NCBI GenBank assembly: GCA_031553045.1
Contig: JAVBLZ010000010.1
Location: 1 to 64,000 of the forward strand
Reading direction: 5' to 3'
DNA: 64,000 nucleotides
Origin: CALXQW01 sp031553045
GTDB lineage: Bacteria; Verrucomicrobiota; Verrucomicrobiia; Opitutales; Intestinicryptomonadaceae
In this document: piece after piece, positions 8,562 through 17,800 of the stretch
Layout: every line of letters begins with the position of its first letter
How positions within the stretch are numbered: the first letter of the stretch is position 1
The notes under the pieces: generated by a model
Told to the model about the DNA's origin: nothing
Database searches by the model: none
The model's input: only the letters and a program-made list of their open reading frames with translations
Made by a program: the position numbers and the translations under genes

Positions 8562-10178
8562 ATGTTTATTGGTAAAAAAATTATATATTCAACTTTGATT
8601 TCCTGCGCATATTTTTTTGCGTCGGGGCAGGGCGCTGTAGATTTATTCACCAGTAACATAAATTTTGACACCTCCGATGTGCCTTCCGTAAATCAGAGGA
8701 CGATTGACTTTCAGGCGGGAATTCCGCAAGTGAGCCTATCTTCAGATATAGACTTCATAAAAGCCAAGGCGCAAGAAGGCGACACCCTTGCTCAGTATCG
8801 TTTAGCTCAGATATATAAAGACGGCGGCATTTTGCCTCAAGATTTTAGCAAGGCTTTTGAATATTTTCAATCGGCGGCTCAGGGCGGTTATACTGCGGCT
8901 ATATTTCAGTTGGCAAAATGTTATGAACTTGGTTTGGGTACTGAAAAAAACCTGTCCTTGGCGCTGAAAAACTATCAGATTGCCGCAGAAAAGGGCGACA
9001 CAGACGCCGCTTTTGACTTGGCGTTGATATATTTTAACGAAAAAAATCAAGACTCTTACAAGAAGGCTTTTGAGTATTTCAAAATGGCTTCATTAAATTT
9101 TGACATAAGGGCGGACTGTTATTTGGGGCTCATGTATATGAATGCGCTTGGGGTGGAAAAAGACGACGCAAAGGCGTTGGCTTGCATAAAAAAATCCGCC
9201 TTTGCCGCATATCCCAAGGCGCAATTTGAATTGGCGAAAATTTATCAGGAGGGTGTTTTGCTTCAAAAGGATGAGGCGGAGGCGCTCAAATGGTTTCAAG
9301 ATGCCGCAAATTCAGGGCTTGTAGAGGCAAAGAACATCCTTGCCCCTTATTATGATGAGGGGCGCATAGTGCCCAAAAAACCGAACGTGGCATATCTATA
9401 TTATCTTGAGAGTGCGCAAGAAATTTCAAACACATATTCTCAGCATAGACTAGGGCAGATGCTTGAAAATGGTCTGGGCATTAAAAAGAATTCTATGCAG
9501 GCGTATTTTTGGTATAATTTTGCCTTTGAGAACGGACGCAAAGAGGCGGCTCTGGATTTGGCTAGGTGTTATGAAGACGCAATAGGTACAAATCAAAATA
9601 CGATAAAAGCCTTTGAATATTATTCCAAATTTCTTGAGGCATTCCCCAAAGACCCAAGGGCGCAATATGAATATGCTCGTTGTATGGAAAGCGGCGTGGG
9701 TGTCGGCGAGAATTTGGAAAAAGCTTTTGAATATTATGAGAAGGCTTCAATGCGCCTTTATCCCCCCGCAATGGTAAAAGTTGCGGAGTTTTATGACACT
9801 GGAAAATTCGTCGCTAAAGATGAGGGCAAGGCGTTTGAATATTATAAAAAAGCGGCGGATTTGGGGAATAGGGATGGCATCTATAATGTTGCAATGTTCA
9901 ACTATCACGGCAAGGCGGATTTGCTTGCAAACGCAGGCAAGGCTGCGGAAATTTTAGAGCCTTTGGCAAAAAGTGGCGATAAACCCGCCATACATTTTCT
10001 CATAGATGTTTACAGTATGGGTGTGCTTGCCAATAGGCGCAAAGCTCAAGAGTGGACTCAAACGCTTGCAGATTTAGACATAAACATTGTTTCCGAAGCC
10101 GCAAAGAGAGATAAGCTTGAAGCAGAAGCTGCGCTAAAAAAAGCCAAGGAAGCAAAATCCAAAAAAGATGAGTCTTGA
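8562..10178 (+). CDS. Sel1-like repeat (SLR/TPR) protein, exported
   Basis: 538 residues with an N-terminal signal peptide (about 1-22). From residue 65 to about 500 it is almost entirely Sel1-like repeats of 36-38 residues with the signature A-x-L-G-x-x-Y-x-x-G-x-G-x-x-x-D-x-x-K-A-x-x-Y-x-x-x-A; I count about eleven. The last 35 residues are an Ala/Lys/Glu-rich helix. Sel1 proteins are alpha-solenoids that scaffold protein complexes, often at the envelope. No catalytic domain is visible. Its end overlaps the pncC start by 11 bases, which suggests co-transcription. Confidence 0.9.
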   Translation: MFIGKKIIYSTLISCAYFFASGQGAVDLFTSNINFDTSDVPSVNQRTIDFQAGIPQVSLSSDIDFIKAKAQEGDTLAQYRLAQIYKDGGILPQDFSKAFEYFQSAAQGGYTAAIFQLAKCYELGLGTEKNLSLALKNYQIAAEKGDTDAAFDLALIYFNEKNQDSYKKAFEYFKMASLNFDIRADCYLGLMYMNALGVEKDDAKALACIKKSAFAAYPKAQFELAKIYQEGVLLQKDEAEALKWFQDAANSGLVEAKNILAPYYDEGRIVPKKPNVAYLYYLESAQEISNTYSQHRLGQMLENGLGIKKNSMQAYFWYNFAFENGRKEAALDLARCYEDAIGTNQNTIKAFEYYSKFLEAFPKDPRAQYEYARCMESGVGVGENLEKAFEYYEKASMRLYPPAMVKVAEFYDTGKFVAKDEGKAFEYYKKAADLGNRDGIYNVAMFNYHGKADLLANAGKAAEILEPLAKSGDKPAIHFLIDVYSMGVLANRRKAQEWTQTLADLDINIVSEAAKRDKLEAEAALKKAKEAKSKKDES

Positions 10179-10662
10179 TATATCTACAAAATCAAAGATT
10201 GAGCAAATTATAAGCGTGTTAAAAACTCAAAAGAAAACGCTTTCTTGCGCAGAATCTTGCACGGGGGGGTTGATAGCTTCCGCATTTGTCGATGTAAGCG
10301 GCGCAAGCGAGATATTTGAAGGCGGCGTAATTGCATATTCAAACAGCGCAAAAAAAGAAATTTTGCAAGTGCCGGGCGATATTGTGGAAACATTTGGCGC
10401 TGTCAGTAAAGAAACTGTTATTGCCATGGCGAGCGCTTCGGCAAAACTTTTCAACACAAATTTTGCGTTAGCCAGCACAGGATACGCCGAAGTGAACAGT
10501 TGTGCAAACGCTCAAGGCGGGGTAATGTATCTTGCGTTATATGCGCAAGGGCATATTAAAATTGAAAAGTTGCGCTTGAGTCATGAGCGCAATATGAATA
10601 GGAAAATAGCCGTCCATACCGCAATAAATATGCTCTTTACGGAGCTTTGTGGCGGGCAATAA
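10168..10662 (+). CDS. pncC: Nicotinamide-nucleotide amidase (CinA C-terminal domain, PncC-like)
   Basis: A stand-alone CinA C-terminal domain of 164 residues. This family deamidates NMN to NaMN in the pyridine nucleotide salvage cycle. The opening segment SCAESCTGGLIAS (residues 25-37) and GGVIAYSNSAKKEIL (50-64) are diagnostic. The usual TGIAGP motif appears altered, as STGYAEV near residue 97, so activity should not be taken for granted. There is no N-terminal MoeA-like domain, as in E. coli PncC. The start lies inside the Sel1 gene in another frame. Confidence 0.87.
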   Translation: MSLDISTKSKIEQIISVLKTQKKTLSCAESCTGGLIASAFVDVSGASEIFEGGVIAYSNSAKKEILQVPGDIVETFGAVSKETVIAMASASAKLFNTNFALASTGYAEVNSCANAQGGVMYLALYAQGHIKIEKLRLSHERNMNRKIAVHTAINMLFTELCGGQ

Positions 10663-10826
10663 AATCTCAATTTTGCGGCGTTTGATTTGCTTAATGCGGA
10701 AAATTTTTAGGCTTGGATATATATTGGGAGGCAAAGCTCAACTAAATTTGCAGATGTTAATATTGCTTTAAAATCTTTATACTAATGCTGCTGTTGGTGT
10801 AAGAGAAAAAATCTAAAAAGAATTTA

Positions 10827-10856
10827 TTGACAATTTAAGTTATATAAACATAAATT
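10827..10856 (+). promoter_or_regulatory. Predicted promoter of the tRNA-Asn gene
   Basis: A -35 box TTGACA (10827-10832), an 18-base spacer and a -10 box TAAATT (10851-10856), followed directly by GCGCC. The inferred start near 10863 lies about 12 bases before the mature tRNA. The perfect -35 and the distance support the call. Confidence 0.55.
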
Positions 10857-10874
10857 GCGCCTTCATTTTAGTGA

Positions 10875-10949
10875 TGCTCAGTAGCTCAGTGGCAGAGCAG
10901 GTGACTGTTAATCACTTGGTCGTAGGTTCGACCCCTACCTGAGCAGCCA
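10875..10949 (+). tRNA. tRNA-Asn (anticodon GTT)
   Basis: Complete cloverleaf. The acceptor stem pairs TGCTCAG (10875-10881) with CTGAGCA (10939-10945), then discriminator G and an encoded CCA (10947-10949). The anticodon loop is CTGTTAA, giving anticodon GTT (Asn). The T-arm is GTAGG-TTCGACC-CCTAC. A terminator hairpin follows 11 bases later, so it is a single-gene transcript. Confidence 0.96.
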
Positions 10950-10960
10950 CTAAATAATTA

Positions 10961-10989
10961 AAGGGTTTCCAAGCGGAAACCCTTTTTTT
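10961..10989 (+). terminator. Rho-independent terminator of tRNA-Asn
   Basis: Stem AAGGGTTTCC (10961-10970) and GGAAACCCTT (10975-10984) around the loop AAGC, ending in a run of seven T (10983-10989). A textbook intrinsic terminator. The remaining stretch to 11172 (about 180 bases) holds no recognisable gene or RNA. Confidence 0.9.
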
Positions 10990-11172
10990 GTGGGCTTGCG
11001 TACATTCAATAATATGTTTTTTTAAGCTTTTTTAATGTGGACGTATTAAGCCTATTGGCGCACATTGGGTGCAATAATTTTGCATAAAATTTTGTATCCC
11101 CCAACTCTCTAGTTGTTTGCGTTAGAGGACTTTTTTAATGCTGAAATCTCATCGAGCTTTTTGTTGAGATAA

Positions 11173-12366
11173 CTAAACGGCTTCTGAGTTGATGGCGTTG
11201 AAGGGGCAAGCGTGAATGCAAAGTGAGCATCTGTCGCATAAATTGGGGTCTATAAAAACTTTGCTTTCAGTTATATTAATTGCCTTATAGCCCGATTCAT
11301 AACAGACAGTTTCGCAAGTGCGGCAAAGTTTGCATTTGGCAACATCTACTTGTGGCGGGTCTTTGCGCACTTTGGATAAAGCTTCGTGAGTCGTAATTTT
11401 AGAGAGGGCAACGCCCCTAAAATCTTCCAAATTGGAGAAACCCTTTTCGTCCATATAAGCGCCCAAGCCCGCAATCATTTTTTTGACAATGCCGTAGCCA
11501 TTCAGCATAACTTCTGTGCAAACCTGGGTGAGTTCTGCGCCTAGGGCTATGTATTCTGCGGCATCTTGCCAGGTTGATACGCCGCCCGTTGCAAGCAGGG
11601 GCAATTTGTTTTTTTGCTTTATTTGCGCCGCAAATCTTAGACCTATGGGTTTAATCGCCCTGCCGGAATACCCTCCAAAAGTTGACATCCCGTGGACATT
11701 TGGAAGCGGAGAAAGTGTGTTCAAATCAACACCTATCAAACTTTGCACTGTGTTTATCGCCGTGAAGCCGTCTATCCCCGATTCCGCTATGACAGATGAA
11801 ATTCCTGCAATATCGGCGACATTGGGCGTAAGCTTCACGAATACTGGGATTTTAGATTTTTCCTTCACCCAAGAGGCAATTTCTTTGGAAAGTTTTGCGT
11901 CTGTGCCAATAGCCATGCCCATGCCTTTTTCGGGCATTCCATGCGGGCAGGAAAAATTGAGTTCAAATGCGTCGATAGGGCACTCTTGCAGGCTGAGCAC
12001 AAGATTCTGCCAGAGATCTTTTTTTACTGGCGCCATTATGCTTGCTATCAAAATTTTTGTGGGGAATTCTTTTTTTAAAGATTTGGCGGCATCCATCCAG
12101 TAACTTAGTTTTTTTCTGCTGAGAAGCTCAATATTTTCAAAGCCTATTATCTCGTTACTTTTTTTTGAGCGCAGCACGGCGAATCTGGATTGTGCGTCTT
12201 TAATTTCGACATCATCAGGGGTTATCGTTTTTAAGACAGCGCCCGCCCAGCCGCACTTGAAGGCTTTTCTCAGGCTATCTACATCTGCTGTTGGCGGTGC
12301 AGACGCAAGTATGAATGGGTTTTCAAATTCTATTCCACACACAATGGTTTTAAGAGAGGCTTTCAT
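11173..12366 (-). CDS. preA: PreA-type dihydropyrimidine dehydrogenase catalytic subunit (DHODH fold plus 2x 4Fe-4S)
   Basis: Residues 1-310 form a dihydroorotate-dehydrogenase-like FMN barrel (FENPFILASAPPT at the start, ELNFSCPHGMPE near 130, LLATGGVSTWQDA near 265). Residues about 330-395 hold two 4Fe-4S motifs: CKLCRTCETVC and CDRCSLCIHAC. This matches PreA, which with the NADH-binding PreT reduces uracil and thymine. No PreT gene is in the window. I use the ATG at 12366, since homologues begin with this MKxSLKT-like strand; the open frame extends 25 codons upstream without similarity. See the finding about sequence after its stop. Confidence 0.85.
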   Translation of the reverse strand: MKASLKTIVCGIEFENPFILASAPPTADVDSLRKAFKCGWAGAVLKTITPDDVEIKDAQSRFAVLRSKKSNEIIGFENIELLSRKKLSYWMDAAKSLKKEFPTKILIASIMAPVKKDLWQNLVLSLQECPIDAFELNFSCPHGMPEKGMGMAIGTDAKLSKEIASWVKEKSKIPVFVKLTPNVADIAGISSVIAESGIDGFTAINTVQSLIGVDLNTLSPLPNVHGMSTFGGYSGRAIKPIGLRFAAQIKQKNKLPLLATGGVSTWQDAAEYIALGAELTQVCTEVMLNGYGIVKKMIAGLGAYMDEKGFSNLEDFRGVALSKITTHEALSKVRKDPPQVDVAKCKLCRTCETVCYESGYKAINITESKVFIDPNLCDRCSLCIHACPFNAINSEAV

Positions 12367-12607
12367 AAACACATGATGCGAATAAACCTGCAATACATCA
12401 AGCGTATTAATTTGGCATTTAGAGCACGCATTTGTGTGCAACTTGTTCGGGATGCGCTAGCCAAGCAGAAGGTTCATCTTATTTCCCCATTTGCCACTCA
12501 TCTTGACGATGAGCTTTGTATTTCACAGGGGTTGCGATTGAGTACGCAGGTTAGATATTGACCCAAAATTCTTACAATATTTGGCACATCATTCATTCAT
12601 CTTCAAG

Positions 12608-12683
12608 TGGCGGGGGAGGCAGGACTCGAACCTGCGACCAACGGTTTAGAAAACCGCTGCTCTATCCACTGAGCTACGCCCCC
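12608..12683 (-). tRNA. tRNA-Arg (anticodon TCT)
   Basis: Read on the minus strand: acceptor GGGGGCG (from 12683), D-arm, anticodon loop TTTCTAA giving TCT (Arg, AGA codon), T-arm GCAGG-TTCGAGT-CCTGC, 3' acceptor CTCCCCC, discriminator G and encoded CCA (12610-12608). All arms pair except position 6-67 of the acceptor, which is C opposite T. The rest of the gap (12367-12607 and 12684-13063) holds no convincing gene. Confidence 0.93.
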
Positions 12684-12773
12684 ACTTAAAGAGCTGCAAG
12701 CGTCTAAGACGCAGTGCAAGTTTTAAAGAGCCCATCTTTATGCCCATTTGAAAATTTTTCGCAAGAAAATTTT

Positions 12774-12792
12774 TTGAACAAAAAATGTTCAA
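12774..12792. promoter_or_regulatory. Perfect inverted repeat TTGAACA-N5-TGTTCAA upstream of recA
   Basis: Two 7-base arms (12774-12780 and 12786-12792) separated by five A. The GAAC/GTTC cores resemble LexA-type operators in outline, but the site lies about 270 bases before the recA start and the spacing matches no SOS box I can name. It may equally be an unrelated operator or a chance A+T-rich palindrome. Confidence 0.25.
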
Positions 12793-13063
12793 GCGGCAAC
12801 CCACATTAATAGGTTAAAAAATATTCTTCAGGTCTTACGCCTTCATTAATACTCTCTTCTAGAGTTATATTCACTGTAACATGGCTTATCGCCATCTGAG
12901 ATTTGCAAAGTATCTCCAATTTTTACGAGCAGCAACTTGGGATGTGAATTTTTGTGTCTTGTGTACAAAAGCGTTGGGGAGGGTTTTTTAAATTTTTGTG
13001 GACAAAATATTTTGCTTAAATATAGCTGGAGATGATTTAAAAATTAACTAAGGAATAAAGATT

Positions 13064-14113
13064 ATGGCAAAAAAACCCGCACAACCTATAGTAGAAACTA
13101 GGGGCGATATGAAGGCGCTTGAACTCGCACTCAGCGCAGTAAATAAACAATTTGGCGAAGGCTCTTTGATACGTCTTGGCGATGCTACAAAAATGAAAGT
13201 TGAGGCAATCAGCACAGGCTCTATTGCAATAGACTTGGCGCTGGGCATAGGCGGCCTGCCAAAGGGTAGAATTTCAGAAATTTACGGTCCAGAATCTTCA
13301 GGCAAAACCACACTTTGCTTGTCCGTAATTGCAGAAGCCCAAAAGAGGGGCGGTAACGCCGTGTTTATAGACGTCGAACACGCAATAGACCCTCGCTATG
13401 CAAAAGTCGTAGGGGTGGATTTGGATAACCTCATGATATCTCAGCCGGAGTGCGGCGAAGACGCTTTGAATATCGCAGAAACTTTAATACGCTCGGGCGC
13501 AGTAGATGTCATAGTTATAGACTCCGTTGCGGCTTTGGTCTCTCGTCAAGAGCTTGACGGCCAAATGGGAGACGCCACCGTCGGTTTGCAAGCCCGCATG
13601 ATGAGCCAAGCTATGCGCAGGCTCACCGCAGCAATCAACAAAACAAATTGCGTTTGCATATTTACAAACCAAATACGTGAAAAAATCGGCGTGATGTTCG
13701 GCAATCCTGAAACCACGCCTGGCGGCAGAGCGCTTAAATTCTTTGCCTCAACACGCATAGATATACGCAGAGTCGGTCAAATAAAAGACCCAACAGGCAA
13801 AGTTGTAGGCAATCGCACACGCATCAAAGTTGTTAAAAATAAAGTAGCCCCGCCATTTACAGAGTGCGAGTTCGACATCATGTACGACGAAGGCATCTCG
13901 CAAACAGGCAGCCTCTTAGACCTAGGCATAGAACACAAAATTCTCGAAAAGAAAGGCGCTTGGATTTCTTACAAAGGCGAACTAATCGGCCAAGGCAGAG
14001 AAGCCGCCAAAGTATATTTCTCCGAACACCCCGATATCGCCGCCGAAATCAGACAAGTTATCATGGATAACGTGAAAGTCGTAGGGGGCACGGCTCTAGC
14101 CGAAACCGAATAA
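13064..14113 (+). CDS. recA: Recombinase RecA
   Basis: The central homologous-recombination ATPase and LexA co-protease. The 349-residue length is typical. Walker A is GPESSGKT at residues 75-82, Walker B is VIVIDSVAAL near 145, and loop L2 includes NQIREKIGVMFGNPETTPGG near 200-220. A good ribosome binding site (AAGGA) precedes the ATG at 13064 by about 10 bases. The codon use looks more C-rich at third positions than in the neighbours, consistent with high expression. Downstream lies a repeat array rather than recX. Confidence 0.99.
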   Translation: MAKKPAQPIVETRGDMKALELALSAVNKQFGEGSLIRLGDATKMKVEAISTGSIAIDLALGIGGLPKGRISEIYGPESSGKTTLCLSVIAEAQKRGGNAVFIDVEHAIDPRYAKVVGVDLDNLMISQPECGEDALNIAETLIRSGAVDVIVIDSVAALVSRQELDGQMGDATVGLQARMMSQAMRRLTAAINKTNCVCIFTNQIREKIGVMFGNPETTPGGRALKFFASTRIDIRRVGQIKDPTGKVVGNRTRIKVVKNKVAPPFTECEFDIMYDEGISQTGSLLDLGIEHKILEKKGAWISYKGELIGQGREAAKVYFSEHPDIAAEIRQVIMDNVKVVGGTALAETE

Positions 14114-14739
14114 GTTTTGGCAGACTTGTTTGGCGAATAACTGCGTTGCTGCGGGCGCTTCGGCACTGGTCATGTACGTAAGTACATTCCCACCGCCTCA
14201 CACCCTTGCGCCTTGTTCCTTCATCCAAACCGTACTACCAAGTTTTGGCAGACTTGTTTGGCGAATAGTTCCGTTTGCTTCGTGAATATGACTGGGAATG
14301 TAGCGCTGCTACTATTCCCACCCATCTTCACTTCGCAATACTCACTCTTCATCCAAACCGTACTGCCAAAACGTTAAAGTGTGGGGTGTGCTTACAAAAC
14401 TATCTTTAAGGGTTAAAGTAAGGCTCTATTAAAGAGATTCTCACCGCCTCACACCTTGTTCTTCATCCAAACCGTGCTGCCAAAACGGTAAAGTGTGGGG
14501 TGTACTTCCAAAACTTTCTTTAATTGGGTAAGTGAGGTTTTGTTAAAGTGGTGATTTGTTTCCAAAGCTTTCTTCAAGGGGTAAAGTAAGGATTGTTAAA
14601 GAGATGTTGTGCTTTCAAAACTCACTTTAATGTTTAAAGTTGGGTTTTGTTAAAGGGGAGATGCGCTTCCAAAATTCACTTTAATTGGGTAAGTTGGTTT
14701 TTTTTTGATGCTGTGCCGTTGGCACAGTCAGCCTAGTGT
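14114..14739. repeat. Mosaic intergenic repeat, copy B (two full hairpin units, one half unit, tandem A+T units, tail hairpin)
   Basis: Fills almost all of the 717-base recA-dnaE gap. Hairpin units occupy 14114-14241 and 14242-14372, each opening with GTTTTGGCAGACTTGTTTGG and ending near CCAAACCGTACT(G/A)CCAA. A 3' half unit lies at 14441-14486. Their central stems are TGTAC-GTAA-GTACA and GTAGC-GCT-GCTAC, the latter inside TGGGAAT/ATTCCCA. A+T units of about 60-70 bases built on TTAAAGTG and CAAAACTTTCTTTAA follow each block (14371-14440, 14485-14698). The tail at 14699-14739 carries the hairpin CTGTGCC-GTT-GGCACAG, as in copy A. No protein is seen inside. Confidence 0.85.
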
Positions 14740-14830
14740 TAGGGGGACGGACTTTTATCTTTAAGGTGAGATTTTTTTGAATTTTTTGTGGAAAAAAAAA
14801 TCTTTTTAGATTTGATTGGGTAAATCGAAA

Positions 14831-17800
14831 ATGGGTGATAATTTTGTACATCTGCATTTACATACCGACCATAGTTTCTTGGACGGTTGCAGCCGCATAG
14901 ATACCCTGATGAATAGAGTCTCGGAATTGGGCATGGGGGCGGTCGCAATCACAGACCACGGCAATATGTGCGGCGCTTACGACTTTTATCAGGCGGCAAA
15001 ATCAAAAAATATTAAACCCATATTAGGTTGCGAAATCTATTTTGTCGCAGACCACAAAATGACCGAAAAACCTAAGCGAGACAGAGAAAAAAATGACGAC
15101 ATCGGCGATATTGAAGATGACGAAAATTTCCTGAGACCGGAGAATTTCCCCAAAAATCAAATTCATCACAAAACCCTTCTTGCACAAAATTATGAGGGCT
15201 TTTTGAATCTGGCAAAAATTTCCAGCCAGGCGTACTCAAACGGTATGTATTACAGGCCTAGGGCGGATTTTGATTTGCTTGCAAAATATTCAAAGGGTAT
15301 TATCGCCCTTAGCGGTTGTCTTAACGGGGTCGCAAGCCAGCATCTCCTGTATGGAGACTATGAAAAAGCTAGAGACGTTACCGCAAAATTCATAGATATT
15401 TTCGGCAAGGAAAATTATTTCATAGAAGTTCAAAACCACATGCTCAAGCCGCAAAAGCGCATTATCCCTGGGCTTATAAAGCTAGCCAAGGAATTTGATT
15501 TGAGGCTTGTTGCAACCAATGACGCCCATTATGTGAAAAAGAGCGATTGGGAAGCGCATGATGCAATGCTGTGTTTGCAAACAGGCGCAAACCTTGCAGA
15601 CGAAAAGCGAATGCGTTATCCAAATCATGAATTTTATCTTAAAAACCGTGAGGAAATGCAGCAGGTATTCCCAGATTTGCAGGAAGCTTTAGACAATACT
15701 TTGCATGTGGCGGATATGGTTGATATCAAGCTGCCCAAAGGCGAAAATCATTATCCACGCTTTGAAAAACCCGCAGATATTACGCTGAATTCAGACGAGA
15801 AAAATTTTGAAAAAATCTTAAACCTCTATGCGAAAAAGAAAAATGAGGTGCTTTTGCAAAACGGTGCTGAACCCAATTTCACCTTGAAAGAATCGGAAAT
15901 TGCAGAGTTTAAAAACAACGGGCTTTTTCTTTTTGAACTTTGCAAACAGGGTTTAAAAATGCGTTACGGAGTGGATTATTCCAGTCCGGAAACCTACATC
16001 CCTCAAAATGGCGAACCTGCCGATTGGGCGCAGAAACTTTGCGACAAGTTAGATTATGAGCTTTCAATAATTGTTGGCGCAGGTTTTGTGGACTACTTTT
16101 TGATAGTTTATGACTTCATAGATTGGGCGCGTAAAAACAATATCCCCGTTGGTCCGGGCAGAGGCTCTGGCGCAGGCTGCATGGTGGCGTATATCTTAAA
16201 AATTACAGATATTGAACCCATACGTTTCGGGCTTCTCTTTGAAAGAATGCTCTCTTTAGAGCGTGTCTCGCCGCCTGACTTTGACGTGGACTTCTGTATG
16301 CGCAGGCGTGATGAAGTCGTGGACTATGTGCGCCAAAAATATGGGCAAGACAGGGTCGCAAACATTGTAACTTTCAACAAGCTGGGCGCAAAAAACGTCA
16401 TCAGAGATTTGGCAAGGGTGAGCGCAATGCCCCTGCCCGAAGTAAATGCTTGGGTAAAGACTATGCCGGACACCCTCAACATCAAGCTTACCAAAGCTTA
16501 TGAGGTTTCGGCGGAATTTAGAGAGCAGACGGACAAAACAAATCTTTCAAAGCACATTTTTAACGAGGGCAAAATCATAGAGGGCATGGTGCGCAACTGC
16601 GGCAAGCATGCCTGCGGCGTGATAATTGGGGATCAGCGCCTTGAAAATCTGGTGCCCACAATGATACAGGAAAACGCCCTGACAACCCAGTTCCCAAAAG
16701 GTCCTGTTGAAGATTTGGGTCTTTTAAAGGCGGATTTTTTGGGTCTTAAAACTCTCACGCTGATTTTTGATGCGGAAGAAAATGTCCGCAGAACCAGAAA
16801 GGACAAAAGTTTTGATATAGAAAAAATCAGCCTCAATGACACAAACACTTTTGCGCTTTTAAATGCAGGCATTACAACGGGCGTATTCCAGCTTGAAAGC
16901 GGCGGAATGCAGAATTTGTGCAGGCGCATAGGCTTAAGTAATTTTGAGGAAATCATAGCTCTCATAGCTCTTTATAGACCAGGGCCAATGCAGTTTATCG
17001 ACCAATTTATTGAGTCTAAGAAAGACCCTTCAAAAATGCAAGTTCCCCACCCTTTGTTAAAAAATCTGGTGCAGGAAACTTACGGCATTTTGGTCTATCA
17101 AGAACAGGTTATGGAGGCCGCCAGAATCATAGCCGGCTACACTCTTGGCCAAGCGGACATATTGCGCAGGGCGATGGGCAAAAAGAATCACGAAGTAATG
17201 GCAAGAGAGCGTGAAGGCTTTGTGAAAAGAGCCTTTGAAGTTAACGCCATAAAAGAAAAAGAGGCGGAGGGCATATTTGCGATTTTGGAAAAATTTGCGG
17301 AGTACGGTTTCAACAAATCTCACTCTGCGGCGTACGCCATGCTCAGTTACAGAACGGCGTTTTTAAAGGCAAATTATCCTGTCGAATTTATGGCGGCATC
17401 GATGTCAACGGAAGCCGACGACGCCGATAAAATCGCAAAATTTGTAGAAGATTCAGAATCTATAAATATAAAAATTTTGGGTCCGGACATAAATATTTCC
17501 AGAGAGTTTTTTACGCCCATACCCAATTTGGATTGGAGACCTTCAAAGGGCTACATGTTCGAAGAAAGCGCAGGTTCAATACGCTTTGGCTTCGGCGCAA
17601 TCAAAGGGATTGGTGAGGCTGCCGCAAAAATTATCGTATCTGAAAGAGATTTAAACGGCCCATTCAAAGACATATTCGACCTTGTGAAAAGAGTGGGTGT
17701 AAAAAACCTGAATAAAAGGGTGATGGAGGCTCTGATTTTATCCGGCGCATTTGATTCTTTTGGGATAGACAGGGGGCATTTGCTTGCGTCTTTAGACTCA

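Noticed and set aside
12373..12561. 62-residue plus-strand frame divergent from preA
   Set aside because: Starts 7 bases from the preA start, has no ribosome binding site and no recognisable family; composition looks like chance.
14114..14739. Integron attC array or CRISPR
   Set aside because: Units are of unequal type, no cassettes or equal spacers lie between them, and no integrase or cas gene is present. The core sites do not fit attC.
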